This document shows positions 35,672 to 44,634 of a stretch of DNA of 64,000 nt, piece after piece (positions within the stretch are counted from its first letter, which is position 1; each line of letters opens with the position of its first letter). Made by a program: the position numbers and the translations under genes. Location: the NCBI GenBank assembly GCA_030431875.1, contig JAUIIG010000007.1:1-64000 (forward strand), given 5' to 3'. Origin of the DNA: Alphaproteobacteria bacterium. Lineage in GTDB: Bacteria > Pseudomonadota > Alphaproteobacteria > Sphingomonadales > Sphingomonadaceae. The notes under the pieces were generated by a model that saw only the letters and a program-made list of their open reading frames with translations, searched no databases and was not told where the DNA came from.

Positions 35672-37162
35672 TTGGGCGCGTTTCCGCAGACTATCCATTT
35701 CATCGGCACCAATACCCCCAGGCAGCAGGAATACGAACTGGAAGGGCTTGAGGTCGAAGGCGAAATCCCCGCCGCGATCGACGGTGCCTTCTTCCGCGCC
35801 GTGCCGGACAATGCCCATGCGCCGATGTTCGACGACGATATCGCGCTCAACCACGACGGCATGATCGCCAAGTTCGACATTTCCGGCGGCAAGGCCAGTT
35901 TTGGCATCAAGTATGTCGAGACCGAGCGCTACCTGCTGGAAAAGGCCGCGGGCAAGGCGCTGTTCGGGCGCTACCGCAACCCCTTCACCGACGATCCCAG
36001 TGTCGCAGGCAAGGATCGCACCGTCGCCAACACCACCCCGGTGTGGCACGGCGGTCGCCTGTTCATGACCAAGGAGGACGGTCGCGGTTACGAGGTCAAT
36101 CCGCACACGCTGGAGACGGCCGGACGGTGGGACTACGAAGGCAAGCTGCGCAGCCAGACCTTCACCGCCCACCCGCGCATCGACGCCGAGACCGGCGAGC
36201 TGTTCTTCTTCGGTTACGAGGCAGGCGGGCTGTGCGATCCGCACGTCGCCTATTGCATCGCCGATGCCGATGGCGAGCTGGTGAAGGAAGAGTGGTTCGA
36301 GCAACCCTACCCCTCCACCATCCACGACTTCGTCATCACCGATCACTACGCGATCTTCCCGATCTTCCCGACCTTGGCAGACCTCGACCGGCTGAAGGCC
36401 GGCGGTGCTCACTGGGCGCACCACCAGGACCTGCCGAGCTATGTCGGCATCATGCCGCGCTACGGCAGTGTGTCGGAAATGCGCTGGGTGAAGGGGCCCA
36501 TCGGCGTATCGTGCTTCCACGAGGTCAATGCCTTCGAGGAAGGCGATACGGTCCACATCGACCTGTGCCTGACCAACACCAACGCCTTTGCCTTCATGCG
36601 CGAAGCCGGCGGGATCGACATTCCGCAGCAGGAAATCCAGGGCGCGCTGACCCGCTGGAGCGTGGACATGAGCGCGGATGAGCTGACGCTGGCCGAGCGG
36701 CCCATCGGCCCTCCGGGCGACCTCTGCCGCGTCGAGGACGCGGTGCAGGGCCGCCCCTATGACCGCGCCTGGTACCTGTCGATGAACCCCGAGGCCAAGG
36801 GGCCGCCCATGCTCGGCGGCCCGGTCGGCGCGAACTTCAACTGCCTGCTGCGGATCAACCCGCAGACCGGCCAGCTGGCGATGATGGAAACACCCCCCGG
36901 TGCCGCGATCAGCGAACCCGCCCACGTCGTCTCGCCCGAAGAAGGCCACGGCGGCTGGCTGCTGTCGGTGATCGACATTCCCAACGGCCCTCCGGGCGCT
37001 GGCGACCCCGCCGACTACTCCAGCGAGGTCTGGGTGATAGAAGCCGACGCTGTCGAAAAGGGCCCGATTGCCAAGATCAAGACCGGCAAGGCGCTGCGCA
37101 GCCAGGTGCACGGCACCTGGGTCTCGCGCGAGAAGCTGGCTGCCAGCAAGCTGCCCGGCTGA
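35672..37162 (+). CDS. Carotenoid oxygenase / lignostilbene dioxygenase family enzyme 2
   Basis: A 496-residue non-haem iron dioxygenase. Four iron-ligand His are in TFTAHPRIDAETGE, STIHDFVITD, CFHEVNAFEEGD and VHGTWVSR. Start is TTG 35672, with GAGGAGAG 6 bases before. It is clearly diverged from the enzyme at 10035 but shares PFTDDPSV/YTDDPSV and other signatures. As it is divergent from marR and shares its operator, the substrate or product of this enzyme may be the inducer. A lignostilbene cleavage giving vanillin-type aldehydes is a fair hypothesis. Confidence 0.9.
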   Translation: MGAFPQTIHFIGTNTPRQQEYELEGLEVEGEIPAAIDGAFFRAVPDNAHAPMFDDDIALNHDGMIAKFDISGGKASFGIKYVETERYLLEKAAGKALFGRYRNPFTDDPSVAGKDRTVANTTPVWHGGRLFMTKEDGRGYEVNPHTLETAGRWDYEGKLRSQTFTAHPRIDAETGELFFFGYEAGGLCDPHVAYCIADADGELVKEEWFEQPYPSTIHDFVITDHYAIFPIFPTLADLDRLKAGGAHWAHHQDLPSYVGIMPRYGSVSEMRWVKGPIGVSCFHEVNAFEEGDTVHIDLCLTNTNAFAFMREAGGIDIPQQEIQGALTRWSVDMSADELTLAERPIGPPGDLCRVEDAVQGRPYDRAWYLSMNPEAKGPPMLGGPVGANFNCLLRINPQTGQLAMMETPPGAAISEPAHVVSPEEGHGGWLLSVIDIPNGPPGAGDPADYSSEVWVIEADAVEKGPIAKIKTGKALRSQVHGTWVSREKLAASKLPG

Positions 37163-37179
37163 CCTCCCCGCCTGATCGC

Positions 37180-39159
37180 CTAGTCCGGCTCGCGCTCGGG
37201 CCGTTCCAGTCGCGGTGCCGGTGCCGGTCGGCTTGACCGTTCGGGCGGCGGTGCCGAGTTAGCAGCCGGAGCTGGCGGCGGTGGCGGGGTCGGTGCGGGC
37301 CTCGCTTGCTGCTGTGCCCTCGCGGCGGCAGCAGCCTGGCGCTGGGCCTCGGCTTGCCTTTGGGCTGCCGCCTGACGCTGTGCCTCTGCCTGTCTCTGCG
37401 CTGCGGCCTGACGTTGCGCCTCGGCCTGCTGCTGTTGCCGCTGGCGTTCCGCCTGCGCTCTTGCTTGGGCTTGGGCCTGGGCCTGGGCCTGAGCCTGTGC
37501 TTGCGCCTCCCGCTCAGCCTGCGCGCGGCGCTGGGCCTCGGCTTCGCGAGCCTGCTGGGCCCGCAATCGCGCGTTGCTCTCCCGCTCGCGCTGCTCGGCA
37601 GCTGCCTGTGCTGCGGCACGGCGCTGGGCTTCGGCTTCGACCTGGCGCTGGCGAGCAGCTTCGGCCTGCGCGGCGGCCTGCCGCTGGCGCTCCTGCTCCA
37701 ACTGTTGCGCCTGCAACTGGCGTTGGCGCGCCGCCTCGGCTTCGGCCTGGCGCTGCTGCGCCAGCCGCCGTGCCTGTTCCGCCTGCTGGCGGGCATTGAC
37801 GGCGCGCGTCTCGCGTTCGGCGGCATCGCGGCGCAGGCGCTCGGCCTCCAGTTCGCGGCGCAGGGCCTCGTCGTTCTGCGCCTGCCGCTCGGCTTCCGCC
37901 TGCAACATGGCCTCGCGTTCGGCACGGCGCTGCTGGCGCTCCGCTGCCTCGCGCTCGGCGTTCAGCTCGGCCTCTTCCTGTCCGACATAGGTGCCGGTTA
38001 CCGGCGTAGGACGGCGCGGGCGATCAGGACGCTCGGCCACGTCGGGAGCCGAAGCATCGCGGCCATCACGCCCGGCCCGGCGACCGTCGCCGCGTGGGTT
38101 GGTTCCTACCGGAGGCTCGGCGCGGATGACTTCGGCGTTCTCGCGGGTGTCGTCTGGTGTCGAGATCTCCAGCACTGGCGTCGCGCGCTCGGGCAGCTGC
38201 GCGGATTCGCGTCCGCCCGCACCGCCCATGCCTTCGCCGCGACCCCGGCGCGGATCGCGTCCGTCGCGCTCGCGCGCCAGCCGTTCAGCGCGTTCCTGCC
38301 GGCTCTCGGCACGGTCCCCGTCGCGGCGGTCATGGCGACCACCAGCCCGGTCTCCGCGACGATTGCGCCGGTCGCGCCGCCAGTCGTCATAGTCGCCGTG
38401 ACGATAGCGGTCGCGGCCCCAGCGATAATTGTCGTAGTAAATGTCGTTCTGCCAGGTCAGCCACAGCGGCGCAGCGGAATAGCGCGGCGTGGAGCCATAG
38501 CGGGCCGCTGCCTGGATCTCGCGCCCCAGCTGGTAGAAATAGCTCGCCTCGCCCAGCAGGCGGTTGGCAGCACTGTAGTTGAGGATGCGGCCGTCGCGGT
38601 CGTAGACCGCCACCAGCCGCCCGTAGCGGAAGGCATAGGAATAGAGCGGGTCGCGCACGAGGAAGGGCCGCTCTGCGCCCGGCCCGAAGTAGTAATAGCG
38701 ATAGCCGCCCGCGATCGGCTCGGCATAGAGCCGGTAGCCATCCCAGGTTTCCCAGGCGAAGCTTTCGCGGCGGTTGAAGCGGAACGAGAAGTCCGGCTCG
38801 GTCGTGCCGATCTCGTCGCTGACGTCATAGGCAAGGTCGAGCCAGGCATAGCGATCCGGACCCGCATCCTGCGCGTAGTAGGTCTGGTTGCCATAGGTAT
38901 TGCGGTAGTAATTGTCGGCATAGCGCTCGTCATAGCGGCCCCAGTCGGACTGCGGCGCGCTGCTGTAGTAGGAGCCGTTACCGATTACCTGCGTGCTGCC
39001 CACCGGCAATTCGTAGGACGACGGCGCGTCCGGAAGTACGGCCTGGTCGAAGGTGGTGTTCTGCACCGGCACCGTGGTGCAGCCCGCGAGTGCCAAGGTC
39101 GAGGCCGCCAGCGCCAGCCAAATCTTCCTGTGCCCCAAAGTCCTCGCGATTTTCGTCAT
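37180..39159 (-). CDS. Large lipoprotein with long Gln/Ala/Arg-rich coiled coil
   Basis: A 659-residue lipoprotein (signal IWLALAASTLALAGC). Residues about 30-210 are Tyr-rich and compact (RYDERYADNYYRNTYG; WDGYRLYAEPIAGGYRYYYF). Next comes an Arg/Asp-rich low-complexity linker. Residues about 370-620 are a continuous charged helix rich in Ala, Gln, Arg and Glu, ending in a Pro-rich tail. ATG 39159 follows GGGGGAAC. The shape suggests a periplasm-spanning structural protein. Codon bias in the helix produces long open frames on the opposite strand, which are not genes. Function unknown. Confidence 0.8.
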   Translation of the reverse strand: MTKIARTLGHRKIWLALAASTLALAGCTTVPVQNTTFDQAVLPDAPSSYELPVGSTQVIGNGSYYSSAPQSDWGRYDERYADNYYRNTYGNQTYYAQDAGPDRYAWLDLAYDVSDEIGTTEPDFSFRFNRRESFAWETWDGYRLYAEPIAGGYRYYYFGPGAERPFLVRDPLYSYAFRYGRLVAVYDRDGRILNYSAANRLLGEASYFYQLGREIQAAARYGSTPRYSAAPLWLTWQNDIYYDNYRWGRDRYRHGDYDDWRRDRRNRRGDRAGGRHDRRDGDRAESRQERAERLARERDGRDPRRGRGEGMGGAGGRESAQLPERATPVLEISTPDDTRENAEVIRAEPPVGTNPRGDGRRAGRDGRDASAPDVAERPDRPRRPTPVTGTYVGQEEAELNAEREAAERQQRRAEREAMLQAEAERQAQNDEALRRELEAERLRRDAAERETRAVNARQQAEQARRLAQQRQAEAEAARQRQLQAQQLEQERQRQAAAQAEAARQRQVEAEAQRRAAAQAAAEQRERESNARLRAQQAREAEAQRRAQAEREAQAQAQAQAQAQAQARAQAERQRQQQQAEAQRQAAAQRQAEAQRQAAAQRQAEAQRQAAAAARAQQQARPAPTPPPPPAPAANSAPPPERSSRPAPAPRLERPEREPD

Positions 39160-39319
39160 CGAATCGTTCCCCCTGTGGACGGTATTGCATGGCAAATCTG
39201 TCATGTCGTGGGTGAACGGATTGTGGAGCCGCGGTTCATCTGCGGTGAAGCGTTCGGGCAAGCTGCCGCTTGCCAGCCTGCCGCCTTCTCCATAATCTCC
39301 GCTGCGGGGAGAAGATGTT

Positions 39320-40378
39320 ATGCGAGCAATGCTCATCGCGGTCGCGCTGGCCACGACTGCAGTCGTTCCGGTCACCGCCGCAGCACAGGATGCGGCGCAG
39401 GATGCCAGCTTTGAAGAACGGATGGCCGCGCGGTTCGAGACGCCGCCGGCAGGTTGGGAAATGCCGCGCACGCAGTGGGGCGATCCGGACCTGCGCGGCA
39501 AGTGGCCGGTCGACTACCTTGGTCGCACCCCGCGCGAGCGCTCGCCCGCGCTGGGGGAACGCGCCTTCCTGACCGACGACGAATACGACCGTGCCTTCGC
39601 CCGGGTGGAGAACGAGCTAGGCCGCTATGACGAGGAAGAACGTGCCGGGCTGATGGCCATGGGCCACTGGACCGAGTTCGGCCTGCCGCTGCGCCAGTCG
39701 AGCATGATCGTGGAGCCCGCCAACGGGCGCTACCCGCCGCTCACCCCGCTGGGACAGGAATGGCAGGCGAACGAGCGGACCAGCTGGAACACCTACGTGT
39801 TCGAGGACATGGACGACTTCGGCATCTTCGATCGCTGCCTGACGCGCGGCATGCCCGGTTCCATGCTGCCCGGTGCATACAACGGCGGGATCGAGATATT
39901 CCAGTCGCCAGGCCTCGTCGTCATCACGCTGGAGATGATCCACGAAAGCCGCATGGTCTATGTCGACGGGCGCGACCCGCCGCCGGCCGACGTGCAATTC
40001 GACCTCGGCTATTCGGTCGGCCACTGGGAAGGCGATACGCTGGTGATCGAGACCACCAATTTTCGCCCCGGCATGTCGATGGGACCGGCCCCCAATTCAG
40101 ACCAGCTGCACGTGACCGAGCGCCTGACGCTGATGAACGACAACCAGATCCACTACGAGGCCTGGGTGCGCGATCCGGTGGTGATGGAAGGCCACTACAA
40201 GCTCGACGTGCCCTGGCTGCGCGAAGACGACTACGGCATGTACGAATATGCCTGCCACGAAGGCAATGTGCAGGTGCGCGGCTATATCATGTCGACCAGC
40301 CCGCGCTTCGAGGCCGAACGCCAGGCTGCGTGGGAGGCCCAAGGTGTCGAGAACCACGTCAGCGCACCAGTGCGATGA
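39320..40378 (+). CDS. Secreted protein of an uncharacterised sphingomonad-type family
   Basis: A 352-residue protein with a signal peptide (MRAMLIAVALATTAVVPVTA). The conserved body has FGIFDRCLTRGMPGSMLPGA, EIFQSPGLVVITLEMIHESR and GHWEGDTLVIETTNFRPG, a pattern I associate with many exported proteins of unknown function in sphingomonads and acidobacteria. ATG follows GGGGAGAAG. Its stop overlaps the start of the next gene (ATGA). A single Cys in FDRCLTRG and conserved Glu/Asp residues could be active-site residues, but no activity is known. Confidence 0.75.
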   Translation: MRAMLIAVALATTAVVPVTAAAQDAAQDASFEERMAARFETPPAGWEMPRTQWGDPDLRGKWPVDYLGRTPRERSPALGERAFLTDDEYDRAFARVENELGRYDEEERAGLMAMGHWTEFGLPLRQSSMIVEPANGRYPPLTPLGQEWQANERTSWNTYVFEDMDDFGIFDRCLTRGMPGSMLPGAYNGGIEIFQSPGLVVITLEMIHESRMVYVDGRDPPPADVQFDLGYSVGHWEGDTLVIETTNFRPGMSMGPAPNSDQLHVTERLTLMNDNQIHYEAWVRDPVVMEGHYKLDVPWLREDDYGMYEYACHEGNVQVRGYIMSTSPRFEAERQAAWEAQGVENHVSAPVR

Positions 40379-40791
40379 AGTGGCTCTATCATATTAGCCG
40401 CGTGATCTTCGGCGGCTGGTGGGTCTATTCGGGCACCATGCCCTTCATCGACCCGTCGTGGCAGCCGCTGGGGCAGGAACAGGCAGCGATCGATTTCAGC
40501 CTGGCGATGATCGATTCCGGCCTGATGACCTGCGTCAAGGTGGCCGAGATAGTGCTGGGCCTGCTGATCCTCGCGAACCGCGCCATGCCGCTGGCAGTCA
40601 TCGCCGTGGCCCCGATCAATTTCGTGATCGTCTACTGGAACTTCGTGCTGGACGAAGGCGTGATCGAATATGTTTTCGGTGGCCTCACCATCGTGTTCAA
40701 CGCGGTGCTCGCGTGGCCGTGGCGACACTATTTCTATCCGCTGCTGGTCTGGCGAGGCACGCCTGACCATTCGCTGGCAAACAGCGACTGA
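40375..40791 (+). CDS. DoxX-like small membrane protein
   Basis: A 138-residue protein with four membrane helices (LYHISRVIFGGWWVYSGTMP; LMTCVKVAEIVLGLLILANR; AMPLAVIAVAPINFVIVYWN; TIVFNAVLAWPWRHYFYPLL), the DoxX/DoxD layout. Its ATG at 40375 overlaps the stop of the secreted protein, so the two are coupled. DoxX proteins are linked to quinone or thiol oxidation; no specific role can be read here. Confidence 0.72.
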   Translation: MKWLYHISRVIFGGWWVYSGTMPFIDPSWQPLGQEQAAIDFSLAMIDSGLMTCVKVAEIVLGLLILANRAMPLAVIAVAPINFVIVYWNFVLDEGVIEYVFGGLTIVFNAVLAWPWRHYFYPLLVWRGTPDHSLANSD

Positions 40792-40797
40792 CACGCG

Positions 40798-40834
40798 AAA
40801 AGGGGCGGCAGACCGACAAGTCCACCGCCCCTTT
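40798..40834. terminator. Bidirectional terminator
   Basis: Stem AGGGGCGG/CCGCCCCT with A-run before and TTT after, between convergent genes ending at 40791 and 40869. Works in either direction. The stem is the same as in the terminator at 47839. Confidence 0.85.
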
Positions 40835-40868
40835 GCTGTTTGCGCTAACGCGGTAGCCGACCTCTCGA

Positions 40869-41372
40869 TCAGGCCTTCTTGGTCAGCACGCCCGCCAGGT
40901 TTTCCGACACGATGCCGAAAATCGCGCCGATCACCACCGACACGACCGTAGGGATGAAAGCGCCCACCGGGTCCATGTCGCCGCCACCTGCCATCAGGAA
41001 GGTCGCCCCGGCAACCGCGGCAAAGCCGTAGACGCTGGCCGGAATGGTCGAAAGCAGCGGCACCTTGCTGGCAAGGCAGATCACGAAGGCACCCAAGCCC
41101 ACGGCCACCGGTCCGGCAAAATCGCCCAGCGAGGCCAGCGGGCCCATCAGCGCCCAGATCGCCGCCACGCCGATCACGGCACCGAAGCTCATTCCTACGG
41201 CAGCCGTGGTCATGCCCTTCACGCCGCCACCCGAATGGAAGTGACAGCCCCAGGCGATGAAGCTGACCCAGACGAGGCCGGGCAGCATTTCCGCCAGCGG
41301 AACGCCGAACAGCCAGGTATCCTGAATGGCTAGGACGCCCACCGAGATGGCGAGCGCAAGATATGCGGTCAT
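40869..41372 (-). CDS. DUF1097 family membrane protein
   Basis: A 167-residue protein with five or six hydrophobic helices (MTAYLALAISVGVLAIQDTW; LPGLVWVSFIAWGCHFHSGG; FAGPVAVGLGAFVICLASKV). The segment WGCHFHSGGG with Cys and His is typical of the DUF1097 family, whose function is unknown. ATG 41372 follows GAGGGGA. It is transcribed away from the lipoprotein gene at 41528. Confidence 0.75.
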   Translation of the reverse strand: MTAYLALAISVGVLAIQDTWLFGVPLAEMLPGLVWVSFIAWGCHFHSGGGVKGMTTAAVGMSFGAVIGVAAIWALMGPLASLGDFAGPVAVGLGAFVICLASKVPLLSTIPASVYGFAAVAGATFLMAGGGDMDPVGAFIPTVVSVVIGAIFGIVSENLAGVLTKKA

Positions 41373-41433
41373 AGTTGTTCCCCTCTCCATGATGCAGCCT
41401 CTGTCCGGGCTGCTGGGCGGGGAGACTAAGTCA

Positions 41434-41447
41434 ACATTGGCAAATGT
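41434..41447. promoter_or_regulatory. Possible operator ACATT-N4-AATGT
   Basis: A perfect inverted repeat ACATTGGCAAATGT in the gap between the divergent DUF1097 and SnoaL lipoprotein genes. Only one copy was noticed, so the support is weak. Confidence 0.35.
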
Positions 41448-41527
41448 CCATAGGGCGGGAAATGGCCTGTGGACTTGTCAGGCGGGCCGGACAGGCGCAA
41501 TCTCGCTGGCGGAAGAGGGAGACAACA

Positions 41528-42100
41528 ATGCGCAAGACGATGATTCTCGCCGCGCTGCTTTCGGGCAGTGTGCTTACCGCCTGCAATGCCGCCGATGATG
41601 GCAGTGCCGACCCGGCCGCGCAGGCGCTGGCTGACCGGATCGCCATCGAGGACATGGTGGTGGAATACTACGCCCACCTCGGCGGCGGCGATGCCGGGGC
41701 TTTTGACGAATATTTCACCGAAGACGCCGTGTTCGACGTGAACGGCAATGTCGCCACCGGGCGCGCCGAGATCGAGGCTCTCTACGGCTCGATCGGCGAA
41801 GACCCCTCCAGCGCCAGCAACCAGGGCGGCCCGTTCCGCATGCTGCTGTCCAACCCGGTAATCCATGTCGACGGCGACACGGCGACCGCCAGCTTCATCT
41901 GGACCGGCATCGGCAATCCGTCGATCGACGCCCCGCCCGTGCTACTGGAACAGGGCCGCGAGTTTGACCGGCTGGTGAAGGTCGACGGGGAATGGAAGTT
42001 CAGCCACCGCGTGGTGATCGCCGACAGCGCCCTGCCCGAAGGCCAGTATCCCGAATACACGCCCCGACGCGACTTCGGGGTGGAGGACCTGAACCCCTAG
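41528..42100 (+). CDS. SnoaL-like lipoprotein
   Basis: A 190-residue lipoprotein: signal MRKTMILAALLSGSVLTAC with lipobox LTAC, then an NTF2-type domain (DRIAIEDMVVEYYAHLGGGD, VFDVNGNVATGRAEIEALYG, LVKVDGEWKFSHRVVI). The start follows GAGGGAGAC. It converges on the GyrI-like gene with a 4-base overlap. It likely faces the periplasm and binds a small aromatic compound; substrate unknown. Confidence 0.83.
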   Translation: MRKTMILAALLSGSVLTACNAADDGSADPAAQALADRIAIEDMVVEYYAHLGGGDAGAFDEYFTEDAVFDVNGNVATGRAEIEALYGSIGEDPSSASNQGGPFRMLLSNPVIHVDGDTATASFIWTGIGNPSIDAPPVLLEQGREFDRLVKVDGEWKFSHRVVIADSALPEGQYPEYTPRRDFGVEDLNP

Positions 42101-42708
42101 ACGCGCTTCACCGGCTGGCGCAGCACCGTCCTGAGTTTCTCGGGCGCGGTGCGGCGCGGGTCACTGAGGTAGATCTCGTGATGCTCGCCGTTGAAGGTGT
42201 AGCCGCCATCGGGAATTATTTCGTTGTGCAGCAGGTGCAGCTTGGGCGCTTCGTCAGAAAAGGGGCCAAGGTGCAGGTGTGACAGGCACAGGCCCTCTTC
42301 CAGCGTATCCATGCGCACCTTTGACAGGTCCAGGTCCGGCTTCTTCGCCCGCGCCGCCTCGACATGCCGTGGCTCGATCCAGTCGGGCAGCATCAGCATG
42401 AGCGTCCACTTCCATTCATCGCGCCGCCCCGGCTCGACATAGGCCGAGCGGTCGTCCGCCCACCACAGGCCTTCGAGCGGCGGCACGACATAGTCGTGAC
42501 CCAGCTCGACCTTGCTGTGAAACTTGGTGGCATAGGCGAGCGGGTAAAGCGCTTCGAGCGCGGCCTGGTATTCAGCCGACTCGCCCGGCGATCCTTGCCC
42601 GTCGATCATAAGGTAGTTGGCGGCGCCGAATGTCGCTGCCTCCCAACCAACCTTCGAGGCATCGAAATAGAGTCGCTTCTCTTTCTTCAGGTCGACCTTG
42701 CCTGTCAT
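42097..42708 (-). CDS. GyrI-like small-molecule-binding protein
   Basis: A 203-residue protein with the GyrI-like (SOUL/BacA-fold) pattern seen in stand-alone proteins: YLMIDGQGSPGESAEYQAAL, GLWWADDR, WTLMLMLPDWI, and LHLGPFSDEAP. Such domains bind hydrophobic ligands and may be hydrolases. No DNA-binding domain is present. No link to neighbours is visible; a dispersed repeat lies upstream. Confidence 0.82.
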   Translation of the reverse strand: MTGKVDLKKEKRLYFDASKVGWEAATFGAANYLMIDGQGSPGESAEYQAALEALYPLAYATKFHSKVELGHDYVVPPLEGLWWADDRSAYVEPGRRDEWKWTLMLMLPDWIEPRHVEAARAKKPDLDLSKVRMDTLEEGLCLSHLHLGPFSDEAPKLHLLHNEIIPDGGYTFNGEHHEIYLSDPRRTAPEKLRTVLRQPVKRV

Positions 42709-42812
42709 TGCCCTGACCTCCTGTTCGCAAGGACAATGGGGCTAGGCTGCGGGCTTAGAACGTCCAGCAGGCGAGCGACAAAGCGCGATCAACTTACGGT
42801 GAATGCCCCAAT

Positions 42813-42919
42813 CCGGTCGGCGAAGCCGACCGCAAGGGCGACCGCCCGCCCGCAGCGGGCGCGCAGCGAAGCGGAGCGCGTCTAGCGAGGACGATCCGAC
42901 GGAGGTCGGATCGAAAAAC
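42813..42919. repeat. Dispersed structured intergenic element, copy 1
   Basis: About 107 bases made of three hairpins: GGTCGGCGAAGCCGACC, CCCGCAGCGGG, and GATCCGACGGAGGTCGGATC, ending in GAAAAAC. A related copy lies at 60012-60137 with matching order and compensating stem changes. No coding potential. Confidence 0.75.
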
Positions 42920-42922
42920 TAT

Positions 42923-43459
42923 CTAGGTCAGCGCGTAGTAGCGCAGGCAGTTGCCGTCGCTCTTGCGCTCGCCCACGCCGATGAAGACGTGCTTGGTCAG
43001 CCAGTCGTGCTTGCCCACGGCGCATTCGAAGGTGGGGTTGCCGCGCAGGTAGTATTCGGGATGGGGAACCGGCGCGCCGTCGGCAAAGGCCCAGTCGCGC
43101 AGGCGCTGCATGGTGTCGGGCTGGCGGCCCCAGAGGAAGCCCTTGTTGTGCAGCAGGATGACGGTGCCGTCGTCTTCTTCCAGCAGGTAGCGGGCGTCGA
43201 ACACGGCCACGTCGTCGGGCCGGAAATAGGCATAGTCACCGCCCGACCCGGGGATCGCACGCCCTCTCAGGTGCGGCCCTTCGAAGGTGCCGCCCTTTAC
43301 CAGCACGGCGCTGCGCATGCCGCCATTGGGGTGCGGGGTGATGGAATAGACCTCGGGGAAGGTCAGCCGCACTTCCATGACGAACTCCATGCGCGGATTG
43401 TCCAGTTCGCTGAACGGTCCGGTGAAGGGGGTGGTATCGTTGAATTCCATCTGGCTCAT
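42923..43459 (-). CDS. DUF3237 family protein
   Basis: A 178-residue protein with the DUF3237 pattern: PNGGMRSAVLVKGGTFEGPH near the N-terminus, PGSGGDYAYFRPDDVAVFDA, and RYLLEEDDGTVILLHNKGF. Its ATG overlaps the stop of the SDR gene (ATGA). DUF3237 proteins have a small beta-barrel fold; some occur in aromatic degradation operons. Its reaction is unknown, but the tight coupling to an SDR and an NTF2 protein suggests a joint step. Confidence 0.85.
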   Translation of the reverse strand: MSQMEFNDTTPFTGPFSELDNPRMEFVMEVRLTFPEVYSITPHPNGGMRSAVLVKGGTFEGPHLRGRAIPGSGGDYAYFRPDDVAVFDARYLLEEDDGTVILLHNKGFLWGRQPDTMQRLRDWAFADGAPVPHPEYYLRGNPTFECAVGKHDWLTKHVFIGVGERKSDGNCLRYYALT

Positions 43460-44205
43460 CCCAGTTCGATCAGTCCGCCATCGACGAACAGGTTGGCTCC
43501 CGAAATGAAGCTGGCATCGTCGCTGGCGAGGAACAGTACGGCCTTGGCCACCTCTTCGCTTTCGCCCATGCGCTTCATCGGGATGTTCTGGATCATCATC
43601 TCTTTCAGGCCCGCGACCTGCTCGTCCGTCATGCCGGGATTGCGGTAGAGCAGCGGGGTGTCGATTGGTCCGGGGCTGACCACGTTGACGCGGATGCCTT
43701 CGGAAATGAGTTCCTTGGCGAAGGTCTTCATGGCCATGAACAGCCCGGCCTTGGCGGCGGCATAGGCTCCGTTGCCTTCCAAGGCGCCGTGAGCGCCAAT
43801 CGAACCGGTAACGACGACCGAGCCGCCCTTGCCCATGATGCGGATCGCTTTCTGCAAGGCAAAGACGCAGCCGCGCAGGTTGATCGCGTGGGTGTGGTCC
43901 CACGCCTCCTCGGTAATGCCTCGCAGGGGCGCAAAGCCGCCGACACCGGCATTGATGTAGAGCACGTCAATGCGGCCGTCGGTCGCTTCGATGGCTTTCA
44001 CCACGACCTCGGTCGCGGCGGGATCGGAGATGTCCGACTGGTAACCGGTGGCGCCGGGAATTGATTCCACGGCGGCATCGATGGTCGTCTGGTCGCGGCC
44101 GGTCAGGTGGACCTTGCCGCCCTCTGCCGCGAACATTTGCGCGGCGGCCAGGCCCATGCCCGAATTGCCGCCCAGCACCAGCACGATCTTGTCTTTGAAA
44201 CGCAC
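43456..44205 (-). CDS. Short-chain dehydrogenase/reductase
   Basis: A 249-residue classical SDR. The cofactor motif is GGNSGMGLAAAQM, and the catalytic Ser-Tyr-Lys lie in VTGSIGAHGALEGNGAYAAA and the following KAG. GTG start at 44205 follows GAGGAG. An Arg in LTGRDQ after beta-2 suggests NADP preference, which is a guess from the general rule. It is the middle gene of the NTF2-SDR-DUF3237 operon under operator site 4. Confidence 0.92.
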   Translation of the reverse strand: MRFKDKIVLVLGGNSGMGLAAAQMFAAEGGKVHLTGRDQTTIDAAVESIPGATGYQSDISDPAATEVVVKAIEATDGRIDVLYINAGVGGFAPLRGITEEAWDHTHAINLRGCVFALQKAIRIMGKGGSVVVTGSIGAHGALEGNGAYAAAKAGLFMAMKTFAKELISEGIRVNVVSPGPIDTPLLYRNPGMTDEQVAGLKEMMIQNIPMKRMGESEEVAKAVLFLASDDASFISGANLFVDGGLIELG

Positions 44206-44216
44206 CTGAAAGCTCC

Positions 44217-44606
44217 TCAGAAGGGTGAAAGCGGGTTGAGGCGGTCGGGATTGACGTCCTGCATCACGTCCCAGTGTTCGGCGATCATGCCGTTTGCGAC
44301 GCGGAAGATATCCATCACCGCAAAGCCCGGATCGCCCTCGTGCCGGATCACGTGGTAATGCAGCATGACGTGGTCGCCATCGACGAAGGAGCGGTGGAGG
44401 ATCTGCTCCGCCTCGCCCGGCTGGCCCTTCGCCCAGTCGAGGAAGTCCTTCAGCGCCTCGCGTCCCGGATCGACGTTCTGGTGGTGCTGGATGTAGTCGG
44501 GCGCGATGTATTCATCGACGCGGCTACTATCGAGCGGCACCAGTACGTTCTCGAACATCTCCACCACGAGGCGCAGGTTCGCCTCTTCTTCCGGCGTACG
44601 GCTCAT
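44217..44606 (-). CDS. SnoaL-like (NTF2-fold) protein
   Basis: A 129-residue SnoaL-type protein (VVEMFENVLVPLDSSRVDEY, IAPDYIQHHQNVDPGREALK, MDIFRVANGMIAEHWDVMQD). Related in pattern to the lipoprotein domain at 18648. First gene of the minus-strand operon, 28 bases downstream of operator site 4. Substrate unknown. Confidence 0.85.
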   Translation of the reverse strand: MSRTPEEEANLRLVVEMFENVLVPLDSSRVDEYIAPDYIQHHQNVDPGREALKDFLDWAKGQPGEAEQILHRSFVDGDHVMLHYHVIRHEGDPGFAVMDIFRVANGMIAEHWDVMQDVNPDRLNPLSPF

Positions 44607-44634
44607 TTTCTCTCCCCTTCTCTCGACATGATGC

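Noticed and set aside
2150-39414. Very long open frames opposite virB9-virB10 (2150-4282), ppk1 (5265-7349), the TonB receptor (16520-18559), ALDH 2 (22928-24544), the PchF-like gene (30771-32459) and the coiled-coil lipoprotein (37306-39414)
   Set aside because: They mirror recognisable genes, have no ribosome sites or known domains, and arise from high GC and codon bias.
42901-42919. Terminator in the hairpin GATCCGAC/GTCGGATC
   Set aside because: It is followed by GAAAAAC rather than a T-run on the plus strand, and on the minus strand the T-run precedes the hairpin.
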